DNA of 64,000 bases from Pirellulales bacterium (GCA_022841705.1 JALHQZ010000002.1:186001-250000); one strand, 5' to 3'; positions 23,975 to 33,696 are shown, counted from the stretch's first letter. The notes: generated by a model from the sequence alone, not told the origin. A program made the numbers and translations.

Positions 23975-24432
23975 CAATGGTTGCGGAACCTAAACGAACC
24001 TCCACCGAGGTGCAGCAGTTCGCCACATTCTATGTGGGTCAACTGCTGTTGGGCGTGGATATCAATATCGTGCAAGAGATCAATCGGCAATTGCAGGTGA
24101 CTCCCGTACCGGGGGCCCCAGCGCACGTGCGGGGTGTGATCAATTTGCGGGGGGAAGTCGCCACGGTGATTGACTTACGAACGGTGCTCGGCATGGCGCC
24201 GGCCGAAGAAACCCGCGACACCCGTAATCTAATCATCCATTCCCAGGCTGAGACGATTGGCCTGTACGTCGATCGCATTTCGGACATTCTCACCATCAGC
24301 GACGACGACATCAGTCCGGCGCCTTCAAATGTGAACGGAGTGGATGGCCGCTTCATCTTGGGGGTGCACACGATGGATTCGGATATTGTGGTGCTACTCG
24401 ATGTCGAGAAGGTTTTGGCGCAACAGAATTAG
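23971..24432 (+). CDS. cheW: Chemotaxis coupling protein CheW
   Basis: A 153-residue adaptor linking receptors to CheA. It shows the CheW fold: QFATFYVGQLLLGVDINIVQEI near 15-36, the conserved VPGAPAHVRGVINLRGEVATVIDL near 50-73 and SDDDISPAP in the middle. It is translationally coupled to cheA by a 4-base ATGA overlap. The following gene encodes the receptor. Confidence 0.95.
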   Translation: MTMVAEPKRTSTEVQQFATFYVGQLLLGVDINIVQEINRQLQVTPVPGAPAHVRGVINLRGEVATVIDLRTVLGMAPAEETRDTRNLIIHSQAETIGLYVDRISDILTISDDDISPAPSNVNGVDGRFILGVHTMDSDIVVLLDVEKVLAQQN

Positions 24433-24532
24433 GAGGCACCGACTAGTTGAGGGTCTGCGATCGTCATCCGACCCGTGCGACGCGACGTTAGGTTGAATCT
24501 TTCACTTTGCTTTTTTTTTTGGAGACACAGAC

Positions 24533-27022
24533 ATGGGTTGGTTACGTCGGATGAACGCCACAGGTAAGCTCCTGTGCGTAGCGGCAGCGTTTACAACTGG
24601 CCTCATCGCTTTTGGCGCCGTTGCTTACAGCACGCTGAACACGATTGCAGTCAATGGCCCTCTGTACTCACAAGTTGTGCAGGGCAAAGACTTGGTGGCC
24701 GACATCCTGCCGCCGCCTGAGTACATCCTTGAATCGTACTTGACCAGCTATGAGCTGTCAGACCAGAAAGACGCCGAGAAGATTGCCTTGCTGCAAGAAA
24801 AGTTTAAGCAACTCCGCAAGGACTACGACCTTCGTCACGATTATTGGCTCGAAGCATTGCCGGCCGGGGAAGTTAAGACGATTCTAACCGAGACCTCGTA
24901 CGCTCCAGCAATTCGTTTCTATAGCCAATTTGAAAAGGACTTTCTCCCGGCCGTGATGGCGGGCAAGCTAGACAAAGCGAAAGAGTTGCTCAGCGGCCCC
25001 ATGAAGGCCGATTACGACTCGCACCGCACCGCCATTGATCGCTTGGTGAAGCTGGTCGCAGAAGAGAACGCCGCGATGGAAGCAGCAGCTGCCGCTACCA
25101 TTTCCAGCCGCACCTGGCTGCTATTGAGCATCGGTGTCGGTACGTTGGTTGCGGCCTCAGTACTAAGCTTGGTTGTCGCGCGGATGTTGACTTCCGAAAC
25201 ACATGAAATCAACTCCGTCCTCGAGGCCCTCAGCAAAGCGCAGGCAGTGATCGAATTCAACCTCGATGGCACGATTCGCACGGCTAACGATAACTTCCTG
25301 AAGACGGTGGGCTACACGCTCGATGAAATCCAAGGCAAGCACCACCGCATTTTCTGCGATCCGGCCTATGCCAATAGCGCTGAGTATCAGGCATTCTGGG
25401 CCAAACTGAGTCGCGGCGATGCTGAGGCGGGCGAATACACCCGGATCGCCAAAGGCGGCCGGGAATTTCGCATCCAAGCGATGTACACCCCGATCGTGGG
25501 CGCCAACGGCAAACCTTGCCGAGTGATGAAGTTTGCGACCGACGTGACTACCATCGCCAAGCAGCGTGAGGAAGCTTTCACGCTCAGAACCGTGGTCCAG
25601 GACGCCGACGCAGCCATCATGATGATTGATCGCGACTTCAAGGTGACCTACGCCAACAAGACGACCTTTGCCTTGTTAAACAAGCATCTGACGACGATGC
25701 GGGAGGTATTTCCGAATCTCGACCCCAGCAAACTGGTTGGAGCGAGCATCGATCAGTTCCACAAAAACCCCAGCCATCAACGCAACCTGCTGTCCGACCC
25801 CAGCCGGCTGCCTTACAAGACTGATATTCAAGTGGGACCGTTGACCTTTGCGCTGAATGTCACCGCGGTTCGTAACGAAGCGGGCGCGTATATCGGTAAC
25901 ACGCTGGAATGGCGAGATGTGACCGAAGCTCGCGCTCTGGAGCGCCGCACGCAAAAGATTGCCAACTTCCAAGAAACAGAAGTCGCCAAGCTGTCATCGC
26001 TTCTGAGTTCGGTCGCCAATGGCAACCTGACCCAGACTTACGAAGTTGCTGCTGCGGACCAGGACACCATCGATACCCATTCGGTTTACTCGAAAATCGC
26101 CACCGCCGTAAACAGCATGGTGACCAACTTGCGTCATCTAGTGGGTCAACTCACTGACAACGCGAACCGGTTATCCAAGACCTCGGCCACCCTCGCTAGC
26201 ACCGCGGAGCAACTAACAACGGGGGCGCAGAACACGACTTCGCGTTCGGCCACCGTAGCCGCTGCTGCGGAACAGATGTCGGCTAACATGAAGAACATGG
26301 CGGCTTCCACCGAGCAAATGTCCGCCAACGTGCGGACTGTCGCCTCGGCCGCCGAAGAAATGACCGCCACCATCAACGAAATCGCCAAGAACGCCGAGCA
26401 ATCGGCCTCGGTGGCGGATCAAGCGGCTCGCCTCGCGGAAGTGAGCAACGAGAAGGTGGGAGGCCTCGGCATCGCAGCCGATGAAATCGGCAAAGTGATC
26501 GAAGTGATTCAGGACATTGCCGAGCAGACCAACCTGCTGGCCTTGAACGCGACGATCGAAGCGGCTCGCGCCGGTGAGGCCGGTAAGGGCTTCGCGGTCG
26601 TCGCCACCGAAGTGAAGGAGCTCGCCAAGCAAACCGCCAGCGCCACGGACGACATTCGGAAGCGGATCGAAGGGATTCAAAACTCCAGTGGGGAAGCGGT
26701 CGATGCGATTCGGCAAATCACCTCGGTCATCAATAGTGTGAACGAAGTGGCTCGCACCATTGCCGCCGCGGTGGAAGAGCAAAGCATCACCACCCGCGAC
26801 ATTGCCGAAAACGTCAACCAAACGGCGACCGCGGCGAATACGGTTGCCCAAGGCGTGAACGAGTCGGCGGCTGCGAGCAACGAGATCACCCGCAATATCG
26901 GTGGGGTGGATCAAGGCGCCAAAGAAACGGCGCTCGCTGCCAATGAGACGTCGGCCTCCGGCGCTGATGTGGCCCGCTTGGCGTCGGAACTGCAATCGAT
27001 GGTTGCACAGTTCCAAGTGTAG
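24533..27022 (+). CDS. Methyl-accepting chemotaxis protein with tandem PAS domains
   Basis: An 829-residue membrane receptor. It has a first membrane helix at about 12-32, a periplasmic sensor of about 160 residues (helical), a second helix at about 195-218, PAS 1 at about 228-345 ([18 protein letters not shown]), PAS-like 2 at about 352-465 ([18 protein letters not shown]), a HAMP-like segment at about 475-540, then the signalling hairpin. The hairpin tip [24 protein letters not shown] and the QT/S-rich methylation stretches are canonical. GGAG lies 10 bases upstream of ATG. A hairpin follows the stop codon. The ligand is unknown; PAS domains may sense redox or energy state. Confidence 0.92.
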   Translation: MGWLRRMNATGKLLCVAAAFTTGLIAFGAVAYSTLNTIAVNGPLYSQVVQGKDLVADILPPPEYILESYLTSYELSDQKDAEKIALLQEKFKQLRKDYDLRHDYWLEALPAGEVKTILTETSYAPAIRFYSQFEKDFLPAVMAGKLDKAKELLSGPMKADYDSHRTAIDRLVKLVAEENAAMEAAAAATISSRTWLLLSIGVGTLVAASVLSLVVARMLTSETHEINSVLEALSKAQAVIEFNLDGTIRTANDNFLKTVGYTLDEIQGKHHRIFCDPAYANSAEYQAFWAKLSRGDAEAGEYTRIAKGGREFRIQAMYTPIVGANGKPCRVMKFATDVTTIAKQREEAFTLRTVVQDADAAIMMIDRDFKVTYANKTTFALLNKHLTTMREVFPNLDPSKLVGASIDQFHKNPSHQRNLLSDPSRLPYKTDIQVGPLTFALNVTAVRNEAGAYIGNTLEWRDVTEARALERRTQKIANFQETEVAKLSSLLSSVANGNLTQTYEVAAADQDTIDTHSVYSKIATAVNSMVTNLRHLVGQLTDNANRLSKTSATLASTAEQLTTGAQNTTSRSATVAAAAEQMSANMKNMAASTEQMSANVRTVASAAEEMTATINEIAKNAEQSASVADQAARLAEVSNEKVGGLGIAADEIGKVIEVIQDIAEQTNLLALNATIEAARAGEAGKGFAVVATEVKELAKQTASATDDIRKRIEGIQNSSGEAVDAIRQITSVINSVNEVARTIAAAVEEQSITTRDIAENVNQTATAANTVAQGVNESAAASNEITRNIGGVDQGAKETALAANETSASGADVARLASELQSMVAQFQV

Positions 27023-27035
27023 TCGTAGGGGATTG

Positions 27036-27076
27036 CCCTCCCACCGCATCCGTGCGATGCGGTGGGGGGCGATCTT
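27036..27076 (+). terminator. Hairpin after the MCP gene
   Basis: CTCCCACCGCATC (27038-27050) and GATGCGGTGGG (27056-27066) form an 11-13 bp G+C-rich stem followed by CGATCTTTTG. It looks like an attenuator, with an imperfect U tract, between the receptor and the cheB-cheR pair. Confidence 0.6.
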
Positions 27077-27128
27077 TTGAAGTCGATGATTGAGCATTCT
27101 CAAGTTCACAACGGAGTAGGGAAGCGGG

Positions 27129-28211
27129 ATGGTCGCGACAGGAACACGCCTGAGAGTGCTGGTCGTTGATGACTCGGCGTTGTACCGCAAGGTGGTGCGC
27201 GACGTGTTGGAGTCGCTACCCGATATTGAGGTGGTGGGGGTGGCGATCAATGGTCGCCAAGCCTTAGAAAAGCTGGCTGAGCTGAAGCCGGATGTGGTGA
27301 CGCTCGACCTGGAAATGCCCGAGGTAGACGGCATTGGGGTGCTCCGCGAGTTGCAAGCCCAACGCAGCTCGACGCTGGCGATCATGGTGAGCGCGTTCAC
27401 CACGAAGGGCGCTCAAGCGACCACCCAAGCGTTGCAACTTGGCGCGTTTGACTTCATCTTGAAGCCCTCCACCAACTCGGTGGAGGAAAGCGTACAGCAA
27501 TTGCGGCACGATCTTTCGCCGAAGCTGCTGACGTGTCGAGCGCGCCTCCTTCGGCCTGGAACCACTGCGCCTGCGCACGCGCGATCGGCGGCGGCTCCTG
27601 CTGTCACTTCGTTCAAAGGGGCGCAGCGGCCCGAGGTCATTGCGATTGGCGTCTCCACAGGGGGGCCGAACGCGCTGAGCACGTTGCTCCCTAAGTTTCC
27701 GGCGAACTTGCGGTGTCCTATTTTGCTCGTACAACATATGCCGCCGATGTTCACCAAGAGCTTGGCGGATGATCTTAACAAGCGCTGCGCGCTGGAAGTG
27801 CTGGAAGCTGTTGAAGGCCAGCTGGTCAAGCCGGGCCAGATCCTGATTGCCCCCGGTGGCAAGCAAATGCGCGTGGCAGAGGGCCCCGGCGGCAAGGTCG
27901 TTCAGATTACCGACGATCCCGCCGAAAGAAATTGCAAACCGAGCGTGGATTACTTGTTTCGGAGCGTGGCGGAAATGTACGGAAGCCGTTCCCTGGCGGT
28001 CGTGCTGACGGGCATGGGCGACGATGGCACGATTGGCTGTTCGCACATCAAACGCGCTGGCGGCACGGTCTTTACGCAAGATGAAGCAAGCTGCGTGGTG
28101 TACGGCATGCCGCGGAGTGTCGTGGAGAAAGATCTTTCCGATCTGGAGGCGCCGCTCGAGACGATCCACCAGTCGATTCTTGGCCTTGCGCAGGAAAGGG
28201 TGTTGTCATGA
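27129..28211 (+). CDS. cheB: Chemotaxis protein-glutamate methylesterase CheB
   Basis: A 360-residue response regulator and methylesterase that removes methyl groups from receptors. The receiver (about 8-125) has phospho-Asp in VVTLDLEMPEVDGIG and the DDS metal pair in VVDDSALYRKV. The effector (about 170-355) has the catalytic triad: Ser in GVSTGGPNALSTLLP, His in LLVQHMPPMFTKSLA and Asp in VLTGMGDDG. The linker is short. The stop overlaps the cheR start by four bases, and an AGGG element lies upstream of ATG. Confidence 0.94.
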   Translation: MVATGTRLRVLVVDDSALYRKVVRDVLESLPDIEVVGVAINGRQALEKLAELKPDVVTLDLEMPEVDGIGVLRELQAQRSSTLAIMVSAFTTKGAQATTQALQLGAFDFILKPSTNSVEESVQQLRHDLSPKLLTCRARLLRPGTTAPAHARSAAAPAVTSFKGAQRPEVIAIGVSTGGPNALSTLLPKFPANLRCPILLVQHMPPMFTKSLADDLNKRCALEVLEAVEGQLVKPGQILIAPGGKQMRVAEGPGGKVVQITDDPAERNCKPSVDYLFRSVAEMYGSRSLAVVLTGMGDDGTIGCSHIKRAGGTVFTQDEASCVVYGMPRSVVEKDLSDLEAPLETIHQSILGLAQERVLS

Positions 28212-29056
28212 GCTTAACGCCCGAAGATCTGGACGCGGTCTGTGGATTGGTAAGCGACCTCTGCGGTATTTATCTCGATGGCTCGAAAGAGTATCTGATC
28301 GAAGGCCGCCTCGCCGACCTATTGAAACGGCACAACTGCGCGAGTTACGCCGAACTCGCTCGTAAGGCGCGCCTCAACGCGGCGCCGACGCTTAAGGACG
28401 ATGTGATCAACGCGATCACCACCAATGAAACATTGTGGTTCCGCGACAACTCGCCGTTCGAAGCGCTGAAGAACAAAATGTTCCCGGAGATTATCGACGC
28501 CCGCGCGGGCTCAGTCTTCCCGCGGAGAATTCGCGTCTGGTCCGCCGCTTCCAGTACCGGGCAAGAAGCGTACAGCATCGCCATGACGTTCGCGGACATT
28601 GTCCCCGAAATCGCCAGTTGGGATCTGCAGATCTTCGGCACCGACATCTCCCCGGCAGCGGTGGAAAAAGCCAAAAAGGGAGAGTACTCACCGCTCGAGA
28701 TCGGCCGCGGGCTCGACCAAAAGCACCTCAGCAGCTACTTCATCAAAAGTGGCGACAACTGGAAAGTGTGCGATGTGATTCGCTCGAAGTGTCGCTTTGA
28801 AGTTGGCAATTTGCTGAAGCCCCTGCCAAGCCTTGGTAAGTTCGACATTATCTTCTGCCGTAACGTGGCGATTTACTTCACGCCGCCGGATCGTGTGAAA
28901 ATGTTCAATGCGATTGCCGACTTGCTGAATCCCGGCGGGTGGCTCTTCGTTGGTTCGGGCGAATCGCTCATGGCGCTGGGCCCTGACTGGTCGCCGAAAC
29001 AACATTGCCGCGCGATTTGCTACCAGCCCAAGGGCGGACTCACTTATGCCCACTAA
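28208..29056 (+). CDS. cheR: Chemotaxis protein methyltransferase CheR
   Basis: A 282-residue SAM-dependent methyltransferase that methylates receptor glutamates. It shows the N-terminal alpha domain, then NETLWFRDNSPFEAL near 78-92, the SAM-binding VWSAASSTGQEAYSIA near 113-128 and the FDIIFCRNVAIYF motif near 213-225. Its length equals the family norm. It is the last gene of the operon and converges with the phosphorylase-like gene, with only 17 bases between the stops. Confidence 0.94.
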   Translation: MSLTPEDLDAVCGLVSDLCGIYLDGSKEYLIEGRLADLLKRHNCASYAELARKARLNAAPTLKDDVINAITTNETLWFRDNSPFEALKNKMFPEIIDARAGSVFPRRIRVWSAASSTGQEAYSIAMTFADIVPEIASWDLQIFGTDISPAAVEKAKKGEYSPLEIGRGLDQKHLSSYFIKSGDNWKVCDVIRSKCRFEVGNLLKPLPSLGKFDIIFCRNVAIYFTPPDRVKMFNAIADLLNPGGWLFVGSGESLMALGPDWSPKQHCRAICYQPKGGLTYAH

Positions 29057-29073
29057 AAATGTACGATGGGCTT

Positions 29074-29814
29074 TCAGCCCTTCGGTGCGTTGCTCTGATT
29101 CCTCGACGAGCTGAGAAGCCCGTCGTGCAGCGCCCGCGACACCGCTTCTTCGGCCACCTGAGCGAGTCGCGCTTGCGCATCCCATTGTGCACTCTGCCGG
29201 CGCCAAAGTTCGCTAACGCCACTTGGCCGGCGCCACGCCAGTCGCAGCAATGCCCCCGCTTTGCCAGCAAGCGACCGCCGCCGCACAACATTCTCGGCTT
29301 CGTTTGAGAGTTCGTTACGGACCTCGATGGCGGTCGCCATCACCACGGGCAGCGACCAATCATAGCACGTGGCAGCGAGTGGAAAACTCCACGCATTCCA
29401 CACTGCATCGGTTCGATCACCCGACGGCGCCGTGTGAATCTCACCAAGCTGCCCCGTGGTGAGCGTGTGCGACCACTCCGTGAGTTGGTACGATCCAAGT
29501 GCAGCATCGACGATCTTCGACGCGATGACAATCGACTCCGGCGTCAACCCTTGCGCTTGGCTGATGCCCAGTCCCACCACGAGCTTCGGCTCATGTGCGG
29601 TCCGCAGCGCAGCGAGCAGTCGTTCAAAATCGGGCGGATCGTCCGCCGGCGCCGCCACCGCGCAGAGCTGGCCCGCGAGCATCCCAACGGTCGTGGAAAA
29701 TCCCGCCCCGCACACTTGCCGCGCACGGGTCAGCCGATCAATCACGCCCACCAGCGCCGCACTTTCGCTGCCGATGATCAGGGCATAAACATTCGTCGGC
29801 AGCAGGGTGGCCAT
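29074..29814 (-). CDS. Phosphorylase-superfamily-like protein
   Basis: A 246-residue protein. The first 160 residues look like a divergent nucleoside phosphorylase or MTA/SAH nucleosidase fold: VCGAGFSTTVGMLA near 33-46, LVVGLGISQAQGLTPESIVIASKIVDAALG near 78-107, then a C-terminal cluster ATCYDWSLPVVMATAIEVRNE near 148-168. The usual catalytic Asp segment is not clear. It starts 9 bases after the stop of the triterpene-cyclase-like gene on the same strand, so they form an operon. In hopanoid clusters HpnG is a phosphorylase of this superfamily next to squalene-hopene cyclase, and the pairing here is suggestive. The assignment is by fold pattern only. Confidence 0.55.
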   Translation of the reverse strand: MATLLPTNVYALIIGSESAALVGVIDRLTRARQVCGAGFSTTVGMLAGQLCAVAAPADDPPDFERLLAALRTAHEPKLVVGLGISQAQGLTPESIVIASKIVDAALGSYQLTEWSHTLTTGQLGEIHTAPSGDRTDAVWNAWSFPLAATCYDWSLPVVMATAIEVRNELSNEAENVVRRRSLAGKAGALLRLAWRRPSGVSELWRRQSAQWDAQARLAQVAEEAVSRALHDGLLSSSRNQSNAPKG

Positions 29815-29823
29815 GCCCCTATT

Positions 29824-31227
29824 CTAACTGCGAATCACCCGCAGCGTCGGCGCCACGGGCTCATGTTTCTCCGCCATCGCGACCGCCCAATCGGCGAGCG
29901 CCGTCGCGGCGAGCGCCGTCGGCGCGAGCGAACTGCGGTACAGGTGTGCCCCGCCAGCGAATTGCAACGTCAAATGCGGCTCGTGCCACATGCCATCATC
30001 GTCCTGCGTTTCAAGCAGAAATTGCACCGCATCGCTCGCCGCCGGATGATCGGCCAACTCGGCCGCCACAAGCGCCGACAGCGCCCACGCCGTCTGCGAA
30101 GCGGTCGCCGCCGCCGTCTCGTGGCGGCGTGGATCGCGACTGGCAAACGCCGGTTCGCCCCAGCCGCCACTCGGCTGCTGATGCGCGAAGAGCCAGTTCA
30201 CGCCCCGCAGAATCGCCGGATCATCCTCCGGAGCGCCATCCGCTCGAAGCGCGTGAACCGCTTCGGCGATGCCGCACGTTTTGGCGTAACCCCAGGTGGA
30301 GGTCCAACTGCCATCGGCATGTTGTGACGTTGAATTCGGGGTGAATGCAGCACGCCAATGTCCAACCGTCTCGCCGACATCAACGATTGGCCACGCGTTA
30401 CTAGATTTGGCCGACTCATCCGAACGAATTGCGAGCGCCGGCGGAAGATGTTCATGCCCTTCACGTTCATCGCAGAGCATCCGCTCGCCCGCCCGCATCG
30501 CCAGCGACAATTCGACTTCAGTTGGCAACGAGTTCGCCAACCCACCAAAACCGCCGCGGCACGCTTGCGATTTAGCGCTCAGTCCACCCGCACAAAGCGC
30601 GCTGAGCACCAGCGCCGTATCGATCGTCGTCAGCTCCGGCGAAGAAAGTTCAACCTCTTCACTCGATAACATCGGCCAATCGAGTCCTTCGCATTCCCCA
30701 AGAAGTTCCGTCGCACGATTCAACGGCGAAACATCGCTCGACGCTTCGCCGTTTTCAACACCCGCCAACCGCAACCACCCACGCGTGGTTGAAGTGCAGC
30801 ACGCAATTCCACCATGCTGCTGAATAACCTGAAACGCCCGCCGCAGCTCCTGAAGATGCGCGCCATTCCCTGCAGCCCGCAGCGCAACGTACGCCAAAAT
30901 ACTCGTCTCAAGCTCAAACCCGTGCCCCGGTAACCGTTCCCAACCGCCGGTGGCGAGTTGCGCATCAAGCAACTCCTCCGCCGCTTGCGGATTAGCACGC
31001 CGAGCGATCATTTGCTTCGCGACAAACCCCCAATCGGTCGTCACATTGCCGCACCAACTGCCGTCTGCTTGCTGGGCATCCAGAAGCGCCAGCCGCGCCC
31101 GCATCAAACTGTTGCGTAGATCGCTCTCACGCTCGCGAAACGAAAAGGGGGTCAGAGCCCGCGCCGGTGTAGCGACAGGCTCAGAATCGAACACCGCCAA
31201 TTGCGGCGCCGCTGCGTAGATTCGCAT
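29824..31227 (-). CDS. Short squalene-hopene-cyclase-like protein
   Basis: A 467-residue protein with QW-type repeats of the triterpene cyclase superfamily: LLDAQQADGSWCGN near 31-44, LLDAQLATGGWE near 65-76, HGGIACCTSTTRGWLRL, QHADGSWTSTWGYAKTCGIAEAVHAL, FAHQQPSGGWGE and LLETQDDDGMWHEP. The last third aligns well with the cyclase C-terminal barrel. Real cyclases are 630-720 residues and have a DxDD proton donor. Here the middle is shortened and no DxDD is present (the matching stretch reads TTIDTALVLSAL). It may be a non-catalytic or altered-activity relative. I start at MRIYAAA (31227); the frame is open 17 codons further. Confidence 0.75.
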   Translation of the reverse strand: MRIYAAAPQLAVFDSEPVATPARALTPFSFRERESDLRNSLMRARLALLDAQQADGSWCGNVTTDWGFVAKQMIARRANPQAAEELLDAQLATGGWERLPGHGFELETSILAYVALRAAGNGAHLQELRRAFQVIQQHGGIACCTSTTRGWLRLAGVENGEASSDVSPLNRATELLGECEGLDWPMLSSEEVELSSPELTTIDTALVLSALCAGGLSAKSQACRGGFGGLANSLPTEVELSLAMRAGERMLCDEREGHEHLPPALAIRSDESAKSSNAWPIVDVGETVGHWRAAFTPNSTSQHADGSWTSTWGYAKTCGIAEAVHALRADGAPEDDPAILRGVNWLFAHQQPSGGWGEPAFASRDPRRHETAAATASQTAWALSALVAAELADHPAASDAVQFLLETQDDDGMWHEPHLTLQFAGGAHLYRSSLAPTALAATALADWAVAMAEKHEPVAPTLRVIRS

Positions 31228-31387
31228 GGCATCCTTGCTCGCGAAAGGTCTTCCGTGACACGCATCGCGAAGACTCATCTTGAGCTTCGCTAACGGAAGT
31301 CAAGAATACGCCGGAGCGGCCATCTCGAACAAGTGCGCAGATGTCACCTGCTAGCAGTAGATTGGATATTCGGCTGCCAGTTATCGG

Positions 31388-31419
31388 GAGCCACTGTCTG
31401 GCTTGTCCGGCAGTGGCGC
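31388..31419. repeat. Single arm of CCACTGTC-GGC REP family
   Basis: The block AGCCACTGTCTGGCTTGTCC then GGCAGTGGCGCC matches the left arm of the pair at 14472-14565 with few changes. It lies between the histidine kinase stop and the cyclase-like start. Confidence 0.6.
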
Positions 31420-31434
31420 CCCAAAGTTTGACCA

Positions 31435-32331
31435 CTAGCACGGCAGCCGCAGGGTAAAACACGCACCCGGCCCGTCACCAACCAGCACTTCGCCACCATG
31501 ATCGGTGACAATTCGCCAGCATTTCGAGAGGCCAAAACCTAACCCACGGCCCGCTTCACGACCGCTGAAGAAGGGATCGAACAAATGCTCCCGTACCGCC
31601 GGCGAAATTCCGGGGCCCGTATCGCGAACCACAATTTCCGCCGAGTCGCCAGCGCGCCGCACCGTAACTGCTATCTCACCGTGCTGGCCGATCGCTTCGA
31701 CGCTATTGTCCAGCAGTGCCCGCAGTGCGACAGCGATCTGCGTTGCATCAACGTCGCACATCACGTCATCTGCTTGCACCGTAATGACAATCCCGCGCTC
31801 CGCCGCTCGGGCCGAAATTTCCACTGCGACCTGACGAGCAACATCCGCAAAATTCGTCGGGGCTCGCCGCAGGGCAGGAGGCCGTGCGAAGAGCATCAGG
31901 TCCGCAATCATCTCGTGCGCTCGCAGCGCTTGCCGCTGCATGGCTTCGAGAGCCTTCCGCACGTCGGCGTCCCACTCCCGCTTGAGCAGCGTTTGCGCGC
32001 GACCGGCGATGTTCGCTAGCGGATTGTTAATCTCGTGGCTGGCGCCGTACGCCAATTCCTTGAGCGATTCGAGCTTCGCACGCTCAAGTTCCTGCGCGAA
32101 CTTTTCCGGCAAGCAATCGAGTTGCGCACGCAGGTCGGCGTTCTCCGCTTCGAGCTGGGCGATACGCGACGCAGAATCGACCACCTCGTTCAAGACAGGC
32201 GTTGCTTGGCCGTTGGCGGGGGGCGATGTGACAACCGCGAGTGGCGGACGGAACCGCTGCAAATGCGGCTCCCAAGGTTCGGGACGTCCCCATGTTCGCG
32301 CGGTTCTCAAGGCATGTTGTTGACGGAGCAC
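31435..32331 (-). CDS. Sensor histidine kinase (soluble)
   Basis: A 298-residue kinase without membrane segments. It has an N-terminal region of about 50 residues of unclear role, a coiled coil (IAQLEAENADLRAQLDC) near 55-75, the H-box [20 protein letters not shown] near 93-112, N-box DNSVEAIG, D/G-boxes DTGPGIS and GLGFGLSKC, and a short C-terminal strand. It should phosphorylate the HTH-receiver protein encoded 35 bases upstream in the same operon. Its input must come from a partner or a cytosolic signal. Confidence 0.9.
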   Translation of the reverse strand: MLRQQHALRTARTWGRPEPWEPHLQRFRPPLAVVTSPPANGQATPVLNEVVDSASRIAQLEAENADLRAQLDCLPEKFAQELERAKLESLKELAYGASHEINNPLANIAGRAQTLLKREWDADVRKALEAMQRQALRAHEMIADLMLFARPPALRRAPTNFADVARQVAVEISARAAERGIVITVQADDVMCDVDATQIAVALRALLDNSVEAIGQHGEIAVTVRRAGDSAEIVVRDTGPGISPAVREHLFDPFFSGREAGRGLGFGLSKCWRIVTDHGGEVLVGDGPGACFTLRLPC

Positions 32332-32366
32332 CGCAATACTCCCCTAACGAACAACAGGCCTGGCAA

Positions 32367-32948
32367 TCAACCGGCGGAGGACATTTCGACATCCAAGAGT
32401 TGGCAGACACGTGTGGTGAGCACATCCACATCGAACGGCTTCTTCATGAAGTCGTCGGCGCCGGCGTCGCGCAATTTTTGGATGCGGTCCTCTTCCACCA
32501 TGCCCGAGATGCAGATGATCCGCACATCGTCCATCGTCTTATCGTTCCGCACCAAGTTGCAGACCTCCAGCCCGTTGATGTCCGGCAGCATGATGTCCAG
32601 CACCACCAGGTCGGGCCGAAACTCTTTGATTTGCATCCCGGCGCCGAAGCCGTTGTTCACACTGCGCACTTCAAACCGGCCGTCGCGCACGAAGTGATCT
32701 GTCAGCAGATCAACCAAATCCTGATCGTCATCGACGATCAAGAGCTTCCGGCGGCCCGAATCGAGCGCCTCGGTCGGGATGCCGTTGTCGCGCATGAACG
32801 AATACAACTGTTCACGCGGAATACGGCGAAAGCGGCTGCCCGGCACGCGAAAGCCCTTGAGCTGACCCGAGTCGAAGCACCGAATAATGGTTTGCTGGCT
32901 GACCTTGCAGATTTTGGCGGCCTCGCCAGTGGTAAAGACAGTTTTCAT
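32367..32948 (-). CDS. Response regulator with N-terminal excisionase-type HTH
   Basis: A 193-residue protein. Residues 1-55 form a MerR/excisionase-like winged HTH: FTTGEAAKICKVSQQTIIRC, then GFRVPGSRFRRIPREQL. Residues 67-190 form a receiver with VDDDQDLVDLL, phospho-Asp in LVVLDIMLPDINGLE, and conserved Ser and Lys in CISGM and MKKPF. Most regulators have their DNA-binding domain after the receiver, so this order is reversed. I start at 32948 by family alignment; the frame is open to 33158 without recognisable sequence. A strong-looking promoter lies 330 bases upstream. Confidence 0.88.
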   Translation of the reverse strand: MKTVFTTGEAAKICKVSQQTIIRCFDSGQLKGFRVPGSRFRRIPREQLYSFMRDNGIPTEALDSGRRKLLIVDDDQDLVDLLTDHFVRDGRFEVRSVNNGFGAGMQIKEFRPDLVVLDIMLPDINGLEVCNLVRNDKTMDDVRIICISGMVEEDRIQKLRDAGADDFMKKPFDVDVLTTRVCQLLDVEMSSAG

Positions 32949-33276
32949 ACGCTCAACCACCCCTCTCCCTAGTGAATGGTAAGTCGGCCTCCCGCCGGGG
33001 CACGCACCCCGGAGCGACACCGGCGACACTGCTTCATGAAGCAGCGCTCGCCGACCATCGCCGTTCCGTTTGGACGCTTCCGACAATTCCTGGCCTTGGA
33101 AACGTCGACATCGAGCCGTTTCGCCCGAAGCGCCCGGTTTCACAAGGTTGTTTCGCATCCGCCGTCCACATTACCAACTGGGCGGCTTACCAAGACGATA
33201 CAAAACTCGCGAAACCCTGCAAACGGCAATTCTCCCCGGTGTTTCCGAGGTTACCCGAATTGCCAAGTGCGACCGA

Positions 33277-33304
33277 ATTATATCGGACCTGGGGGGTGAG
33301 TCAA
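33277..33304 (-). promoter_or_regulatory. Promoter for the response regulator-kinase operon
   Basis: On the minus strand TTGACT (33304-33299) and TATAAT (33282-33277) are 16 bases apart, matching 5/6 and 6/6 of consensus. The predicted start is near 33270, so the mRNA would have about 320 untranslated bases before the regulator gene. Confidence 0.65.
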
Positions 33305-33511
33305 GATCGATAAGATGGACACAAGTCGTTGGGGAACAACGAATTCCATCGACCCATCGATTTTGAAAACTCCCCAGTCAGCGCAAAGTCACCGAACCCG
33401 GTCTGAGTTGCAAGGTTGGGGTTGTCCGCTCCGCTTACTGACGTGCGCGGTTCGAAGCTTGTGTTTCGCTGTTATCGATTCCGCATTCCAACCTCCGCTG
33501 TTCGTAGCTTG

Positions 33512-33677
33512 AAAAAAAGATGAGGCGCCTCATCGTCCGCTCGCCCCCGCTGGGAGACGGGAAATTGGTCGGGCGCATGAAGCAACCCTTCACCTCTCCG
33601 CACGGGGCTCTCGTGCGGAGTAGGAGCTCACCAGAATTTCTGCCGTCTTGCCCGCTGCCTAGCGCCTTAATTTAAGG
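33512..33677 (-). ncRNA. Possible structured RNA ending in a terminator
   Basis: Read on the minus strand from about 33677: CCTTAA-A-TTAAGG, then the hairpin CTCCGCACG-loop-CGTGCGGAG (33620-33596), further G+C-rich pairs, and finally GATGAGGCGCCTCATC (33534-33519) followed by seven T. No promoter is clear and I cannot match it to a known RNA family. It could also be the 3' end of a longer minus-strand transcript. Confidence 0.3.
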
Positions 33678-33696
33678 AGCGATCGTTGTTTGGTTC

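Noticed and set aside
24503..24520. T-rich run before the MCP gene as a terminator
   Set aside because: No stem precedes the T run, so it is more likely part of a leader or a slippery homopolymer.
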